Positions 18,253 to 29,965 of a DNA stretch of 34,235 nt are shown in pieces. The DNA comes from an uncultured Ignatzschineria sp. Lineage in GTDB: Bacteria > Pseudomonadota > Gammaproteobacteria > Cardiobacteriales > Wohlfahrtiimonadaceae. The DNA is taken from the NCBI GenBank assembly GCA_947632245.1, contig CANRON010000008.1:1-34235 (forward strand), read 5' to 3'. The notes under the pieces are model-generated. The model was not told the DNA's origin. It did not search any database and saw only the letters and a list, made by a program, of their open reading frames with translations. A program made the position numbers and the translations under genes. The stretch's first letter is position 1. The number at the start of each line of letters is the position of its first letter.

Positions 18253-19599
18253 TTATCTTGCCGGAATCCAACCCCGTTTTCTATCAATACTGATTGCCAT
18301 TTTGACCATAATGGCGCCGCGGAGGAACATAAAAAATAAGAATGTGAGCCAGAGGCCATCATTTTTAAGGGGGAGCAAGATGATTCCCATTGGGAGTGCG
18401 ATGGCGAAAGCGAGTAGCATGGCATTGCGCATCTCCCGCGCCTTTGTTGCGCCAATAAAAAGCCCATCCAGTAAATAGCTCCATACGCTGACAAGTGGCA
18501 ATAGGGTTAAGTAGGGTAAAAGCGGATAGGCGGCTTCTCTAACTGCTGTGATATTGGAGATCATATCAATAAAATCATCGCCTAAAAATAGGAAAATGAT
18601 GCAAAAAATCAGACTAATGAGTAATGCCCAGCCCCCAGCAACGCACATAATGGAGAGGAGTTCAGGTCTATTACGTTCCCCAATGGCTTTGCCTGTGAGC
18701 GCTTCAATGGCATGGGCAAAACCATCTAATAGATAGGCCATAATAAGCAGCGCATTTAAGATAATCATGTTTGCTGCAACTGTATCTCCGCCCAATCGAG
18801 TACCTTGTAGTGTGACTAAGAAAAAGACTAAATGCAGCGTGAGACTGCGGATAAAAATATCACGGTTGACAAACAGTAGCGGTTTCCAGTTTGCCCATCT
18901 TTTCAGCGGGGAAAGTACCCAGTTACCGAGGCTTCTTTTTAAAATTTGCGGCAGAAACATCAGCCCTACAAAAAGTCCCAAATATTCTGAAATAACCGCG
19001 GCTTTTGCAACACCGATGATCCCCATATCGAGTTTCAAGATAAAGAGTAGCGTGAGAATAATATTGAGAATGTTGGTGGCTATCAGCATATAAAATGGGA
19101 TACGTGCTGTTTGCATCCCCAAAAACCAGCCAATGAGGGCGAAATTCATTAATGCTGCCGGAATGCCGAGCATACGCCAATAAAAGAATTTAGATGCTTG
19201 GCTATAGAGTTCTGGTGCTGGATTCATCACAAAAAAAGCGAATCGAGAGATGGGAATCGCGAGGGTGCCGAGGATGAGAGCAAGACCGAAAGCGAGTAGT
19301 AATCCTTGTAGGAGAATTTGGCGTACGCCCTCGCCCTGACTATTGCCATGTGCTTGAGCTGTAAATCCTGTCGTCCCCATTCTCAGGAAATTAAGCGTTG
19401 CGACTAAAAAGACATAAATACTACTACCCACACCTACCGCAGCCATGTTATCTGCATCATTAAGGTGACCGACGATAATTGTATCGACCGTGCCAACGAG
19501 CGGAACCGATATATTGGAGAGAATCATGGGAAGCGTGAGCGCCCATACACGTTGATGAATAGATAGGTTACGCCAAGCGCTCGTTAGTGTATTGAACAT
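18253..19599 (-). CDS. MATE family efflux transporter (DinF-like)
   Basis: LTLPMILSNISVPLVGTVDTIIVGHLNDADNMAAVGVGSSIYVFLVATLNFLRMGTTGFTAQAHG. Confidence 0.93.
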   Translation of the reverse strand: MFNTLTSAWRNLSIHQRVWALTLPMILSNISVPLVGTVDTIIVGHLNDADNMAAVGVGSSIYVFLVATLNFLRMGTTGFTAQAHGNSQGEGVRQILLQGLLLAFGLALILGTLAIPISRFAFFVMNPAPELYSQASKFFYWRMLGIPAALMNFALIGWFLGMQTARIPFYMLIATNILNIILTLLFILKLDMGIIGVAKAAVISEYLGLFVGLMFLPQILKRSLGNWVLSPLKRWANWKPLLFVNRDIFIRSLTLHLVFFLVTLQGTRLGGDTVAANMIILNALLIMAYLLDGFAHAIEALTGKAIGERNRPELLSIMCVAGGWALLISLIFCIIFLFLGDDFIDMISNITAVREAAYPLLPYLTLLPLVSVWSYLLDGLFIGATKAREMRNAMLLAFAIALPMGIILLPLKNDGLWLTFLFFMFLRGAIMVKMAISIDRKRGWIPAR

Positions 19600-19744
19600 A
19601 GGATGAATAGTGATATCTCTATAGTAAAAAGAAGGGAAAAGAGTGAAAGAAGTCGCCCAAGGGGGAAAGGTATGTCAGGTACAATAAAAACAGTCTAATT
19701 TTTGATTAATTATTGGTCAAATTTAAAAAAAGTAGTGATTTATC

Positions 19745-19773
19745 CTTGAATCAAATATTTTCGCCCCCATTTA
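19745..19773 (+). promoter_or_regulatory. Sigma-32 (RpoH) heat-shock promoter of groESL
   Basis: CTTGAAt-N13-CCCCATtTA, near-consensus sigma-32 -35/-10, about 110 bp upstream of groES. Confidence 0.88.
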
Positions 19774-19881
19774 TTATACCGTAAGCAAGAACTCTCCTCT
19801 TGTTATTGAACAACAAATAAGATGTGAGAGCAATAAATGATAAAAACATAAGATTAACAATCTTTTAATGAGGAAAAAACT

Positions 19882-20172
19882 ATGAAATTACGTCCTTTAC
19901 ATGACAGAATCATTATCAAACGCGAAGAAGAAGAACTTAAAACAGCAGGTGGTATCGTTCTTCCAGGCACAGCAACTGAGAAGCCTTCACGTGGCGTTGT
20001 TTTAGCAGTTGGAAACGGTAAAGTACTTGCAAGCGGTGAAGTGAAAGCGCTTGATGTGAAAGTAGGCGACAAAGTTCTTTTCGGTAAATTCTCAGGCTCA
20101 GAAGTAACGATGGCGGGCGAAGAGCTTTTAGTCATGCGTGAAGATGAGATCATGGCAGTTATTGAAGCTTAA
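19882..20172 (+). CDS. groES: Co-chaperonin GroES
   Basis: [47 protein letters not shown]. Confidence 0.99.
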   Translation: MKLRPLHDRIIIKREEEELKTAGGIVLPGTATEKPSRGVVLAVGNGKVLASGEVKALDVKVGDKVLFGKFSGSEVTMAGEELLVMREDEIMAVIEA

Positions 20173-20205
20173 TTATTTAAGTCAGTAGATTCATTATTGG
20201 ATTGA

Positions 20206-21924
<1,719 letters not shown>

Positions 21925-21975
21925 TCGCAAGATTACAATTGATCGTTGAGGCTGATTTTTAAGGCCTTAAAAATT

Positions 21976-22009
21976 AAAAGGTATCGTTTATATTAACGAT
22001 ACCTTTTTT
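21976..22009 (+). terminator. Rho-independent terminator of groESL
   Basis: aaaaggtatcgtt-tatatt-aacgatacctttt, then T-run. Confidence 0.92.
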
Positions 22010-22130
22010 ATTGCTTTGCGAAGCGACGTTTAAAAAGATTAATCATGCTGCTATAGGTCGGCAGCAGAACGATTATGATGCGATGAATCGTTCTATTAAG
22101 GAGCGCGTGTTTCATGCGCTTTTATTTAAA
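22010..22130 (+). ncRNA. Candidate structured RNA/sRNA between two terminators (hypothesis)
   Basis: Successive hairpins: tgctgc(22046-51)/gcagca(61-66), agaacgatt(66-74)/aatcgttct(86-94), agcgcgtg(102-109)/catgcgct(113-120) then ttttattt; no convincing ORF and only a weak promoter candidate. Confidence 0.35.
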
Positions 22131-22144
22131 ATAATATGGACAAG

Positions 22145-22182
22145 AAAAAAGCGATTTAATTCAATCATTAAATCGCTTTTTT
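22145..22182. terminator. Bidirectional terminator, serving ppnN on the minus strand
   Basis: aaaaaagcgatttaa-ttcaatca-ttaaatcgctttttt, perfect 15-bp stem; 33 bp beyond the ppnN stop. Confidence 0.9.
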
Positions 22183-22214
22183 ACTATGTGAATACGGCTC
22201 TTTAGTTTTAAATC

Positions 22215-23645
22215 TTACTTAATTATATAGCAAGGGGTATAAGTACTCCCTGGTAGTTTCATTCGTTGTTGTTTCACAAATGCTTGTAATAGGTTATCGA
22301 TCATAGACATCAGTTCAGGATCACCAGAAAGCTCAAAGGGTCCCTTTTCAGCGATAGCTTTGACGCCAAATTCTTTTACATTTCCGGCAACAATGCCTGA
22401 AAATGCTTTTCGAAGATTCGCTGCTAATTTCTCCTTGGGTTGATCGAGATGAAGGTCTAATTTAGCCATGTTTTCATGGGTCGGAATAAAAGGTTTTTGG
22501 AAATCTTCAGGGATCGTTAATAGCCAGTTAAAGCAATATGAATCCCCTCTTTGCTGACGGCACTCCTTAACATGTGGCATTGCGATCCGCATTTTTTTAG
22601 CAACAGCAGCAGGATCATCGATGATGATCTCATAGAGTTTTTGGGCCTCTTTTCCTAGAGTGAGCCCAATAAACTTATCGAGTGTATTGAAGTAATCCTC
22701 ACTCTCTTTCGGTCCTGTTAAGATCAGCGGTAAGCAAATATCTCGATTTTCAGGCAGGAGCAATAACCCTAATATATAAAAGAATTCTTCTGCTGTTCCT
22801 ACGCCGCCGGGGAATATAATAACGCCATGGCCTAAGCGAATAAAGGCTTCAAGACGCTTCTCGATATCAGACATCACAACAAGCTCATTTACGAGCGGGT
22901 TTGGCGGCTCTGCGGCGATGATGGAGTTCTCGGTGATACCAATAAAACGACTCTCTTTATTAGATTGGCGAGCATGTCCTACTGCGGCGCCGCGCATTGG
23001 GGCTTCCATTGCGCCAGGTCCACAACCCGTACAGATATTTAAATGTCTTACACCGAGCTCTTGTCCGACCGCATATCCATATTCGTACTCAATTTCATTG
23101 ATTGAATGCCCGCCCCAACATACGATGATATTAGGATCTTGGTCCGTTCTTAAAATATTGGCATTACGAAGAATTGCAAAAACAAAATCAGTTGTGAGAG
23201 AGTTGCGTGTTTCAGCTGCATCTTTAATCAATGCATGGTAATCGCCTTCAGCACCTTTTGTATTACCATTGCCATTCGTATAAGCCTTGTAAATATCTGA
23301 TACTGAACGAATAAAAAGGGTATCTCTTAATACGGAAAAGAGGTTTTTACGAATAACATCCGTCAATTTACCATCCACAAAGACATCAAGAGGGGGATTA
23401 AATAGACGGAGTTTAATACCGCGCTCTGTTCTAAGAAGCTCAATATCATAGTCTTTATGTTGGTTGAATATGATATTGGGGTCATCTGTTTTGCTGCCAG
23501 TATTCAGTACCGCTAAAGTGCAGCTTCGAAATAGTGGATAGAGATCTCCTTTTGCGGTTTTCTTTAAAATCGCACTCTCAGCATGAGAGATGAGATCCAT
23601 AGAACCTTTTGGCGGATAGATATCATATCGGATACGATTATTCAT
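22215..23645 (-). CDS. ppnN: Pyrimidine/purine nucleotide 5'-monophosphate nucleosidase (YgdH/PpnN, LOG family)
   Basis: [48 protein letters not shown]. Confidence 0.94.
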   Translation of the reverse strand: MNNRIRYDIYPPKGSMDLISHAESAILKKTAKGDLYPLFRSCTLAVLNTGSKTDDPNIIFNQHKDYDIELLRTERGIKLRLFNPPLDVFVDGKLTDVIRKNLFSVLRDTLFIRSVSDIYKAYTNGNGNTKGAEGDYHALIKDAAETRNSLTTDFVFAILRNANILRTDQDPNIIVCWGGHSINEIEYEYGYAVGQELGVRHLNICTGCGPGAMEAPMRGAAVGHARQSNKESRFIGITENSIIAAEPPNPLVNELVVMSDIEKRLEAFIRLGHGVIIFPGGVGTAEEFFYILGLLLLPENRDICLPLILTGPKESEDYFNTLDKFIGLTLGKEAQKLYEIIIDDPAAVAKKMRIAMPHVKECRQQRGDSYCFNWLLTIPEDFQKPFIPTHENMAKLDLHLDQPKEKLAANLRKAFSGIVAGNVKEFGVKAIAEKGPFELSGDPELMSMIDNLLQAFVKQQRMKLPGSTYTPCYIIK

Positions 23646-23833
23646 CTGTATAGCTCCTACTTGATTTTATCGACTCTTAATGTACTAATTTCAGAAATAT
23701 CTATGGGTGATGCTCACGAATTAATGACATTAAAAAGAAATAATAAGAATTATTAATAATTGAACTGAATTCAATATCATAACATTTATCAAAAAAATTC
23801 TGATCAACAGTTTATTGTGAGTTCAATGATCGT

Positions 23834-26008
23834 TTAAGCTTTAAATAATGCGCGTAAATAAGCAGGTAAAGTACGCAGTAATAACATCAATTGCTGAAGG
23901 GAAATTATCGCGACGGTACTTTGGCAACAACTTTCGTGATGCTGCAGCTTAAATATTTCTCGTTTGAGTGCACTATAGTATGGTTGGTCAAAACTTTTAG
24001 TTTTAAGGGTTCGTAAAATGAAATCAGTTGTTTTATCGAGGATATCGAGAATAATGGGATCATCAATTTTTTCACGGTGCGCACCGAGCGCTGATAAATA
24101 CCCTAAAAATGTATTGTTCAAGCAGAGATTATTAAAGACCTCATCGAGTAGGGATTGATCATACATCTTTGATGCAGATAGCGATGAGAAGAGTGATGAT
24201 AATTCGCTATCTGCCTCGCTTGCTCTTGCTCTTGTTGCGAGATATGTAATATCGTCTACGCGACCACTGTGATATTGCATCTGAATTTGTTGGAGATATT
24301 CGCTATTTTTCGCGGCAACCTTTTCATATGTTTCTTGAATATTATGATAACGCCAATCGGGTAGGATATAGCTTGCAGCAATCCACGCAAGTCCACAGCC
24401 AATGATGGTATCAATGAGTCGCTCGGGGGCAATAAAATTATAATCATTGAGATTGAAACCAATTAAAATCATGATGGTGATTAGGGCAGTTGCAAAGGCA
24501 TAGCGTGCTGCACTCAGTGCAAAAAAGAGCGTACCACTTAGGATGACGATGAAAGCTTGCAGGGAGATTGAGGGGGAAAATTGCAAGAATATAATGGTCG
24601 CAACAACGCCGATCACTGTGCCAGAAAAACGTTTGATAATTCGAGATTTCGTCGCGCTAGAGTTTGGCTGGCAGACAAAAATTGCAGTTAACATAATCCA
24701 ATAGATACGGGTCGTCACATCATCGCCCCCTAATATATAGATATTACCAATATTGGTCATCCAGACGATGAGATAACCCCCACCCATTACAAAGCTCATT
24801 CGTACCGCATGGCGGAATATCTCTGAATCTTTGGTGAAATGTACGGCGATCCGCTGATAAAGATCTCGAAACTTCTCTCCCCATGATTTGGGGCTACTTT
24901 GCTTTGTGGGAAGAAAAGCTGTGAATTCTGACGCGATTGTTTCGGGAGAGAGGCCACTTTCCATCTTCATGAAAAGCGCATTTATCTGTTCGAGATTATG
25001 GAGGAGATTTTCAATGGAGATGAAAAGCTCTTTTTCATGATTACCCGCTTTTTTTAACCGTTGAATGGTCTCTTCTAGTCGAGTTGATAGTCGATTGAGA
25101 TATTGGGGGTGTTCATATTCTGATTTATTCAAGATGGCATCAGATATCTTCAGTGCAGTATTCCCTTGCTGCATCATTAATCTTTGGCAGCGGAAAAGCA
25201 GGTCGCTATAGAGGAATTTTTTATGCAATATATCATATTCAACATGCACCGATGATGCACGCTCATAGAGCGTCTGGGCAATGAGATAGTAATTGAGGAG
25301 CTCAGGAAATGGGTTTTTCCCCTGTTCATTTTGTAAACGCCGAATGATCGCGCCACGAATGCTATCTAAGCGAGTCGTAATTGCCTTGCTAGAGATAGAG
25401 AGCTTAAGTTTTAGCTCTTTAATACTCTCACCTTCATCGGGATCAAAAAAACGGGACTTTAGCTCTAGAAAACGCGCTAAATCTTTATAGCATTCAGAAA
25501 GAGACTCTGTGATGGGGCGTGCAGGCCAAATGAAGTGAAATAGGAGCGTATTAAGGTGATACCATAAAGCGCCCACAAGGAGCATGATCGGCTGAATATA
25601 CCATGCTCTGTTGGGTTCAAATGTCAGCATGGTGTAGACCATTAATACGAGTGTACCAAATGCGATCGTCGCGTAACGCTCGCCAAGTGCTCCGAGCATA
25701 ATAAGGCCCGCTGTGCCAAATATGCACAGTAGTAAGAAAATAAAGGGGTATGGGAAAAAGAGCTCTACCGTCGTTGAGGCGATGAAAAAAACAAGGAGGA
25801 TAAGTCCAATATTTTTAACGCGGCCTTTGATATGATCGTCGAGATCGGAAAGGGCTGCAGCAACGGCGCCTAAAATTGGTGGCAGTTGTAAGGACCCTGT
25901 TAATACCATAGGGATAATCACGACACCCGACATAATGATAAAGATCTTTGTGCAGTAAAGCACAAGATTATCATAGAAGGGGCGGGTGAATTTTGAGAGC
26001 GAAAGCAT
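23834..26008 (-). CDS. yccS: YccS/FUSC-family putative transporter
   Basis: 724-aa protein with N- and C-terminal TM clusters (FUSC-like), e.g. TRIYWIMLTAIFVCQPNSSATKSRIIKRFSGTVIGV. Confidence 0.85.
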   Translation of the reverse strand: MLSLSKFTRPFYDNLVLYCTKIFIIMSGVVIIPMVLTGSLQLPPILGAVAAALSDLDDHIKGRVKNIGLILLVFFIASTTVELFFPYPFIFLLLCIFGTAGLIMLGALGERYATIAFGTLVLMVYTMLTFEPNRAWYIQPIMLLVGALWYHLNTLLFHFIWPARPITESLSECYKDLARFLELKSRFFDPDEGESIKELKLKLSISSKAITTRLDSIRGAIIRRLQNEQGKNPFPELLNYYLIAQTLYERASSVHVEYDILHKKFLYSDLLFRCQRLMMQQGNTALKISDAILNKSEYEHPQYLNRLSTRLEETIQRLKKAGNHEKELFISIENLLHNLEQINALFMKMESGLSPETIASEFTAFLPTKQSSPKSWGEKFRDLYQRIAVHFTKDSEIFRHAVRMSFVMGGGYLIVWMTNIGNIYILGGDDVTTRIYWIMLTAIFVCQPNSSATKSRIIKRFSGTVIGVVATIIFLQFSPSISLQAFIVILSGTLFFALSAARYAFATALITIMILIGFNLNDYNFIAPERLIDTIIGCGLAWIAASYILPDWRYHNIQETYEKVAAKNSEYLQQIQMQYHSGRVDDITYLATRARASEADSELSSLFSSLSASKMYDQSLLDEVFNNLCLNNTFLGYLSALGAHREKIDDPIILDILDKTTDFILRTLKTKSFDQPYYSALKREIFKLQHHESCCQSTVAIISLQQLMLLLRTLPAYLRALFKA

Positions 26009-26048
26009 CTATAATTCTCCAAACGTGGTGATGAGAGTTGCTATTTTA

Positions 26049-26675
26049 TCATTTTTCCACTGTGAAGTGAGTGATCTTCTGAGGTGATATATATTGGTGA
26101 AGCGGCATATCTCCTGAATAGGCATCTAGGATTTCACAAACGGGCTCAAAAAAACCAACGCCGATTCTATATAAATGTGGGTACTCATGGAAAAATTGGT
26201 CATAAAAACCGCCACCATAACCCACGCGAGCACCTTGAGTGTCACAGACTAAAAGGGGGGTTAAGACGAAGTGAAGATTTGATATTTCACTCGGTATAAG
26301 TCCGGGATATTTCTCTAAAGGTTCCGGGATTCCCCAATCATTTTCTTGAATAATCGTATCAGGGAAAATTTCAACATGTTCCAGCACATTGTTGGTTACA
26401 CGTGGAACATATACCTTGTCACCTCGTTCCCAAAGCGTTGGAAGAAGCGGCGTGAGATCAACCTCTTTTAAGCGACGAATAGGTAAAAAGAGATGTATAG
26501 ATGTTGATGAATGGGGGAGAATAGATACAATTTTTTCACAGATATGGCGTGAATATAAGGCGATTTGAGCCGGTGATAAAAGTGTTCTTTTTTCTCGGAA
26601 TTGCATGCGCAATATTTCTTTATTCGCACTAGATTCAGGTAGTGCTTGCGAATTTTTATTGGAGCTATTCACCAT
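26049..26675 (-). CDS. 5-formyltetrahydrofolate cyclo-ligase
   Basis: LRMQFREKRTLLSPAQIALYS...VLTPLLVCDTQGARVGYGGGFYDQFF; start moved to the second Met (26675) because the ORF-track N-terminus is encoded by the ssb terminator. Confidence 0.9.
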   Translation of the reverse strand: MVNSSNKNSQALPESSANKEILRMQFREKRTLLSPAQIALYSRHICEKIVSILPHSSTSIHLFLPIRRLKEVDLTPLLPTLWERGDKVYVPRVTNNVLEHVEIFPDTIIQENDWGIPEPLEKYPGLIPSEISNLHFVLTPLLVCDTQGARVGYGGGFYDQFFHEYPHLYRIGVGFFEPVCEILDAYSGDMPLHQYISPQKITHFTVEK

Positions 26676-26704
26676 GTTGAACTCTATTTTGAAGGCCTTT
26701 ATTG

Positions 26705-26737
26705 ATAAAAAGCCTGACACGATATATGTCAGGCTTT
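26705..26737 (-). terminator. Terminator of ssb
   Basis: aaagcctgaca-N7-tgtcaggcttt with minus-strand T-run; downstream of the ssb stop. Confidence 0.85.
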
Positions 26738-26771
26738 ATGAAATTGTTAAACTTGTATTTTAATCCAGTGA

Positions 26772-27320
26772 TTAAAAAGGTACATCTTCATCAAATGAGT
26801 CGAAATCCGCCATGTTGTTATCTTGCTGTTTTGGCTGATTGAAACCTTGATTTTGATTCGGTCTAGGAGCCTGTTGCTGTTGTGATGCACCGAAATTATT
26901 TTGAGGCGCGCCTTGGTTAAAGTCTTGGCTATAGTTATCTTGAGAAGGTTGACCGCCCCCAAAGTTACCACCGCCGCCACCTGACGTGCCGCCAATCATC
27001 TGCATTTCATTCGCATTGATATCCGTGCTATAACGTTCAATACCATTTTTATCAGTATATTTGTTCGTACGTAAAGAACCTTCCACATATACTTGGCTAC
27101 CTTTTTTGAGATATTGTCCTGCAATTTCCGCAAGACGGCCAAAGAAAACAACACGATGCCATTCTGTACGCTCTTGTTGTTGACCGGTATTACGATCTTT
27201 CCAGCTTTCAGATGTAGCAACCGAAATTGTTGTCACCGCGCTTCCGCTAGCGGTATAACGGACATCAGGATCATTACCTAAACGGCCGACAAGAATAACT
27301 TTATTAATTCCACGTGACAT
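26772..27320 (-). CDS. ssb: Single-stranded DNA-binding protein
   Basis: [40 protein letters not shown]...; acidic tail DSFDEDVPF. Confidence 0.98.
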   Translation of the reverse strand: MSRGINKVILVGRLGNDPDVRYTASGSAVTTISVATSESWKDRNTGQQQERTEWHRVVFFGRLAEIAGQYLKKGSQVYVEGSLRTNKYTDKNGIERYSTDINANEMQMIGGTSGGGGGNFGGGQPSQDNYSQDFNQGAPQNNFGASQQQQAPRPNQNQGFNQPKQQDNNMADFDSFDEDVPF

Positions 27321-27450
27321 ATTAAAAACCTTAAAGTTGTTGTGATCTATATTGAAATGTTACTAACACTATACGCTATTTTAAGATTGAAATCATAGCG
27401 GATTATGTTTCTCCTGACATTTGAAGGATAGGAGATGATTGTCTTTTTTA

Positions 27451-28200
27451 TTAAGGCTTTGCCTCAATAAACTTGATTTGAGACTCATCTAAATAACGTT
27501 TAGCGCTTGCTAAGTCTTTGGGTGTGAAAGGCCCGATTTGCACCCGATATATTATTTTTCCATTCACCTCGGCTTTCTGAACAATAGGTGTATATCCCAT
27601 TGATTCTAGTTGAGACTTATGGATATTTGCTTCGAATGTTGATGAGAAACTCCCTGTTTGCAGACGCTTTTTCGGGCCTTTTTCAGGTTCTGGTGCCGGC
27701 TCTTTAAAATCAGAGGCAGACAGAAGTTCTAACGCAAGTTCATTTTTCAGCTCTTTGTCGACAGAATCATATCCAGAGGGCGCGCTAATAAGTTCAAACT
27801 TCGTAGTAGGCTTTGTCGTGGGCGCAGGTGTGTTTATTTTTTCTAAATATTGCGCGCCCCCAATTGTTTCTTGTCCCTCGATATGAAAAGAACGGTTTGC
27901 TAATTGTTCGTAGAATGAAAATTCTGATTCAGGAATCTGAATCTCCTCTGGTGAAAAAGGCTTGTTGCGTTCTTTTTCGAGTGCAATTTCCCGTTCAATT
28001 TTAGCAAGACGTTTCATTTCACGCTCTTCTGCACGCTTCTCCGCTTGGCTTGCAAAAAAGAGTGAAACCACTACGACAGTAGTGATTATGAGCACATAAA
28101 AGAGCAATTCACCTTTTGTCGGTGGTCTTCGGAGAAATCTAAAGAAGTGTTTAAACTTCCGTCCGATCCCTTTAGGTTGTACTTGCCCGAGTTGTACCAT
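27451..28200 (-). CDS. SPOR domain-containing protein, FtsN-like
   Basis: Single N-terminal TM; C-terminal SPOR LQTGSFSSTFEANIHKSQLESMGYTPIVQKAEVNGKIIYRVQIGPF; adjacent to argS. Confidence 0.85.
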   Translation of the reverse strand: MVQLGQVQPKGIGRKFKHFFRFLRRPPTKGELLFYVLIITTVVVVSLFFASQAEKRAEEREMKRLAKIEREIALEKERNKPFSPEEIQIPESEFSFYEQLANRSFHIEGQETIGGAQYLEKINTPAPTTKPTTKFELISAPSGYDSVDKELKNELALELLSASDFKEPAPEPEKGPKKRLQTGSFSSTFEANIHKSQLESMGYTPIVQKAEVNGKIIYRVQIGPFTPKDLASAKRYLDESQIKFIEAKP

Positions 28201-28216
28201 GCTGTTTTAAATACCT

Positions 28217-29935
28217 TTACATTTTTTCTGGCGCAGAGAGGCCAAGAAGGCTCAATCCATTTGCCAGCACTTGTTTCGCTGCCATTAAAAGATAAAGTTT
28301 GGCATCTTGTAATCCTTTAGCATTACTATCATCCGTTAATATACGGATCGCGTTACCATTGTCATCTTTCACGTTGTAATAGCTATGGACATCTGCCGCT
28401 AAGTCCTGAAGATAGTTTGCGATCAGATGCGGCGAACGATTATTACCCGCAGTAATGACAATTTCTCCAAAGCTTGAGAGGGTACGCATCAATTTGTATT
28501 CTTGCGTCATCGTCAGTTTATCTAAGTTTTCAATTGCAAATGCAGGATCAAAATCCGCATTACGGCGTAGGCGCTCAGCTAAAATTGAGCAGATGCGTGC
28601 ATGTGCATATTGAATATAGAAAACAGGATTATCGCTCGATTGAGATAATGCAAGGTCGATATCAAATTGTAGTTGTGAGTCTGGATTACGTGCCGCTAAG
28701 AAATAGCGAGTTGCATCCTTGCCGACTTCATCGATTAAGTCGCGAAGCGTGACATATGATCCTGCACGTTTTGAGATCTTCACTTCTTGGCCATCTTTTA
28801 AAACCATGACCATTTGATGGAGAATATATTCAGGCCAACCTTGTGGAATACCGATATCTAATGCTTGAAGCCCCGCTCGAACGCGTGAGATGGTGCCATG
28901 ATGGTCAGCACCTTGTTCATTGATCACGAATTTAAAGCCGCGGGTCCATTTTTTTTCATGATAGGCAACGTCAGGAACAAAGTAGGTGTAACCCCCTTCT
29001 TTTTTGCGCATTACGCGATCTTTATCGTCCCCGTAATCTGTTGTTCGTAGCCAAAGTGCACCCTCATCTTCATAGGTCACACCTTTTTCAATTAAACGAT
29101 TAACAGTGGATTCGACGGCGCCATCTTTATAAAGCGAGGATTCAAGATAATAGACATCAAAATTGATATCAAACGCTTTTAAATCCAAGTCTTGCTCGCG
29201 GCGAAGATAGGCAACCGCAAAGTCACGGATATCTTGAATATTATCAGGATCTCCCGATGCCGTTATCGCTCGGTCATCGGCCGTTACTGTGTCTTTGGCA
29301 AGATAGCTTTTAGCGATTTCAATAATATATTCGCCGCGATAACCATCTTCAATCCATGCCGTATCATCAGGTGTAATGCCATCGATACGAGCTTTCACAG
29401 AAGCGGCTAGGTTATCAATTTGAGCCCCTGCATCGTTGTAGTAAAATTCGCGCGTAACATCATAGCCATTTGCTTCGAGCACTCTAGCAATAGAGTCCCC
29501 GACAGCAGCGCCGCGACCATGGCCAACGTGAAGTGGGCCTGTTGGATTTGCAGAAACAAACTCTATCTGTACCTTTTCATTTTGACCAGAGTGATTATGA
29601 CCATACTTATCCGCATCTGAAACAATGCTTGTCAGTTCATGGTGATATATTTCAGGATGAAAAGTGAAATTCAAAAAGCCAGGCCCTGCGATCTCAATTT
29701 TAGCAATTTCAGGTTGCTCACCAATTGCATCAATAAGCATTTGTGCGACTGCTCGCGGGTTAGATTTGAAATTGCGCGCAGTCATCATTGCAATATTGCT
29801 CGCAAAATCGCCGTGGCTTAGATCACGCGTTCGTTCTACGCTTTTAAGTACCAGGTTTGGATCGATATCAACTTGATGGGTTTTAGCAATAACCTCAAGT
29901 GCGTTTTGAAGAATACGGATAGGTATTTGTTTCAT
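28217..29935 (-). CDS. argS: Arginyl-tRNA synthetase
   Basis: VSANPTGPLHVGHGRGAAVGDSIARVLEANGYDVTREFYYNDAGAQ; class I HxGH motif. Confidence 0.98.
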   Translation of the reverse strand: MKQIPIRILQNALEVIAKTHQVDIDPNLVLKSVERTRDLSHGDFASNIAMMTARNFKSNPRAVAQMLIDAIGEQPEIAKIEIAGPGFLNFTFHPEIYHHELTSIVSDADKYGHNHSGQNEKVQIEFVSANPTGPLHVGHGRGAAVGDSIARVLEANGYDVTREFYYNDAGAQIDNLAASVKARIDGITPDDTAWIEDGYRGEYIIEIAKSYLAKDTVTADDRAITASGDPDNIQDIRDFAVAYLRREQDLDLKAFDINFDVYYLESSLYKDGAVESTVNRLIEKGVTYEDEGALWLRTTDYGDDKDRVMRKKEGGYTYFVPDVAYHEKKWTRGFKFVINEQGADHHGTISRVRAGLQALDIGIPQGWPEYILHQMVMVLKDGQEVKISKRAGSYVTLRDLIDEVGKDATRYFLAARNPDSQLQFDIDLALSQSSDNPVFYIQYAHARICSILAERLRRNADFDPAFAIENLDKLTMTQEYKLMRTLSSFGEIVITAGNNRSPHLIANYLQDLAADVHSYYNVKDDNGNAIRILTDDSNAKGLQDAKLYLLMAAKQVLANGLSLLGLSAPEKM

Positions 29936-29965
29936 AAATATTTTACTAAATCGCCTAAATTAAAA

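Noticed and set aside
22011-22205. 64-aa plus-strand ORF after groEL
   Set aside because: TTG start with no SD, and runs through a 15-bp terminator stem; hairpin structure explains the region better
26721-26771. 6S RNA (ssrS), often next to the 5-formyl-THF cyclo-ligase gene
   Set aside because: Only about 50 bp with a terminator between ssb and the ligase gene; no room for 6S RNA
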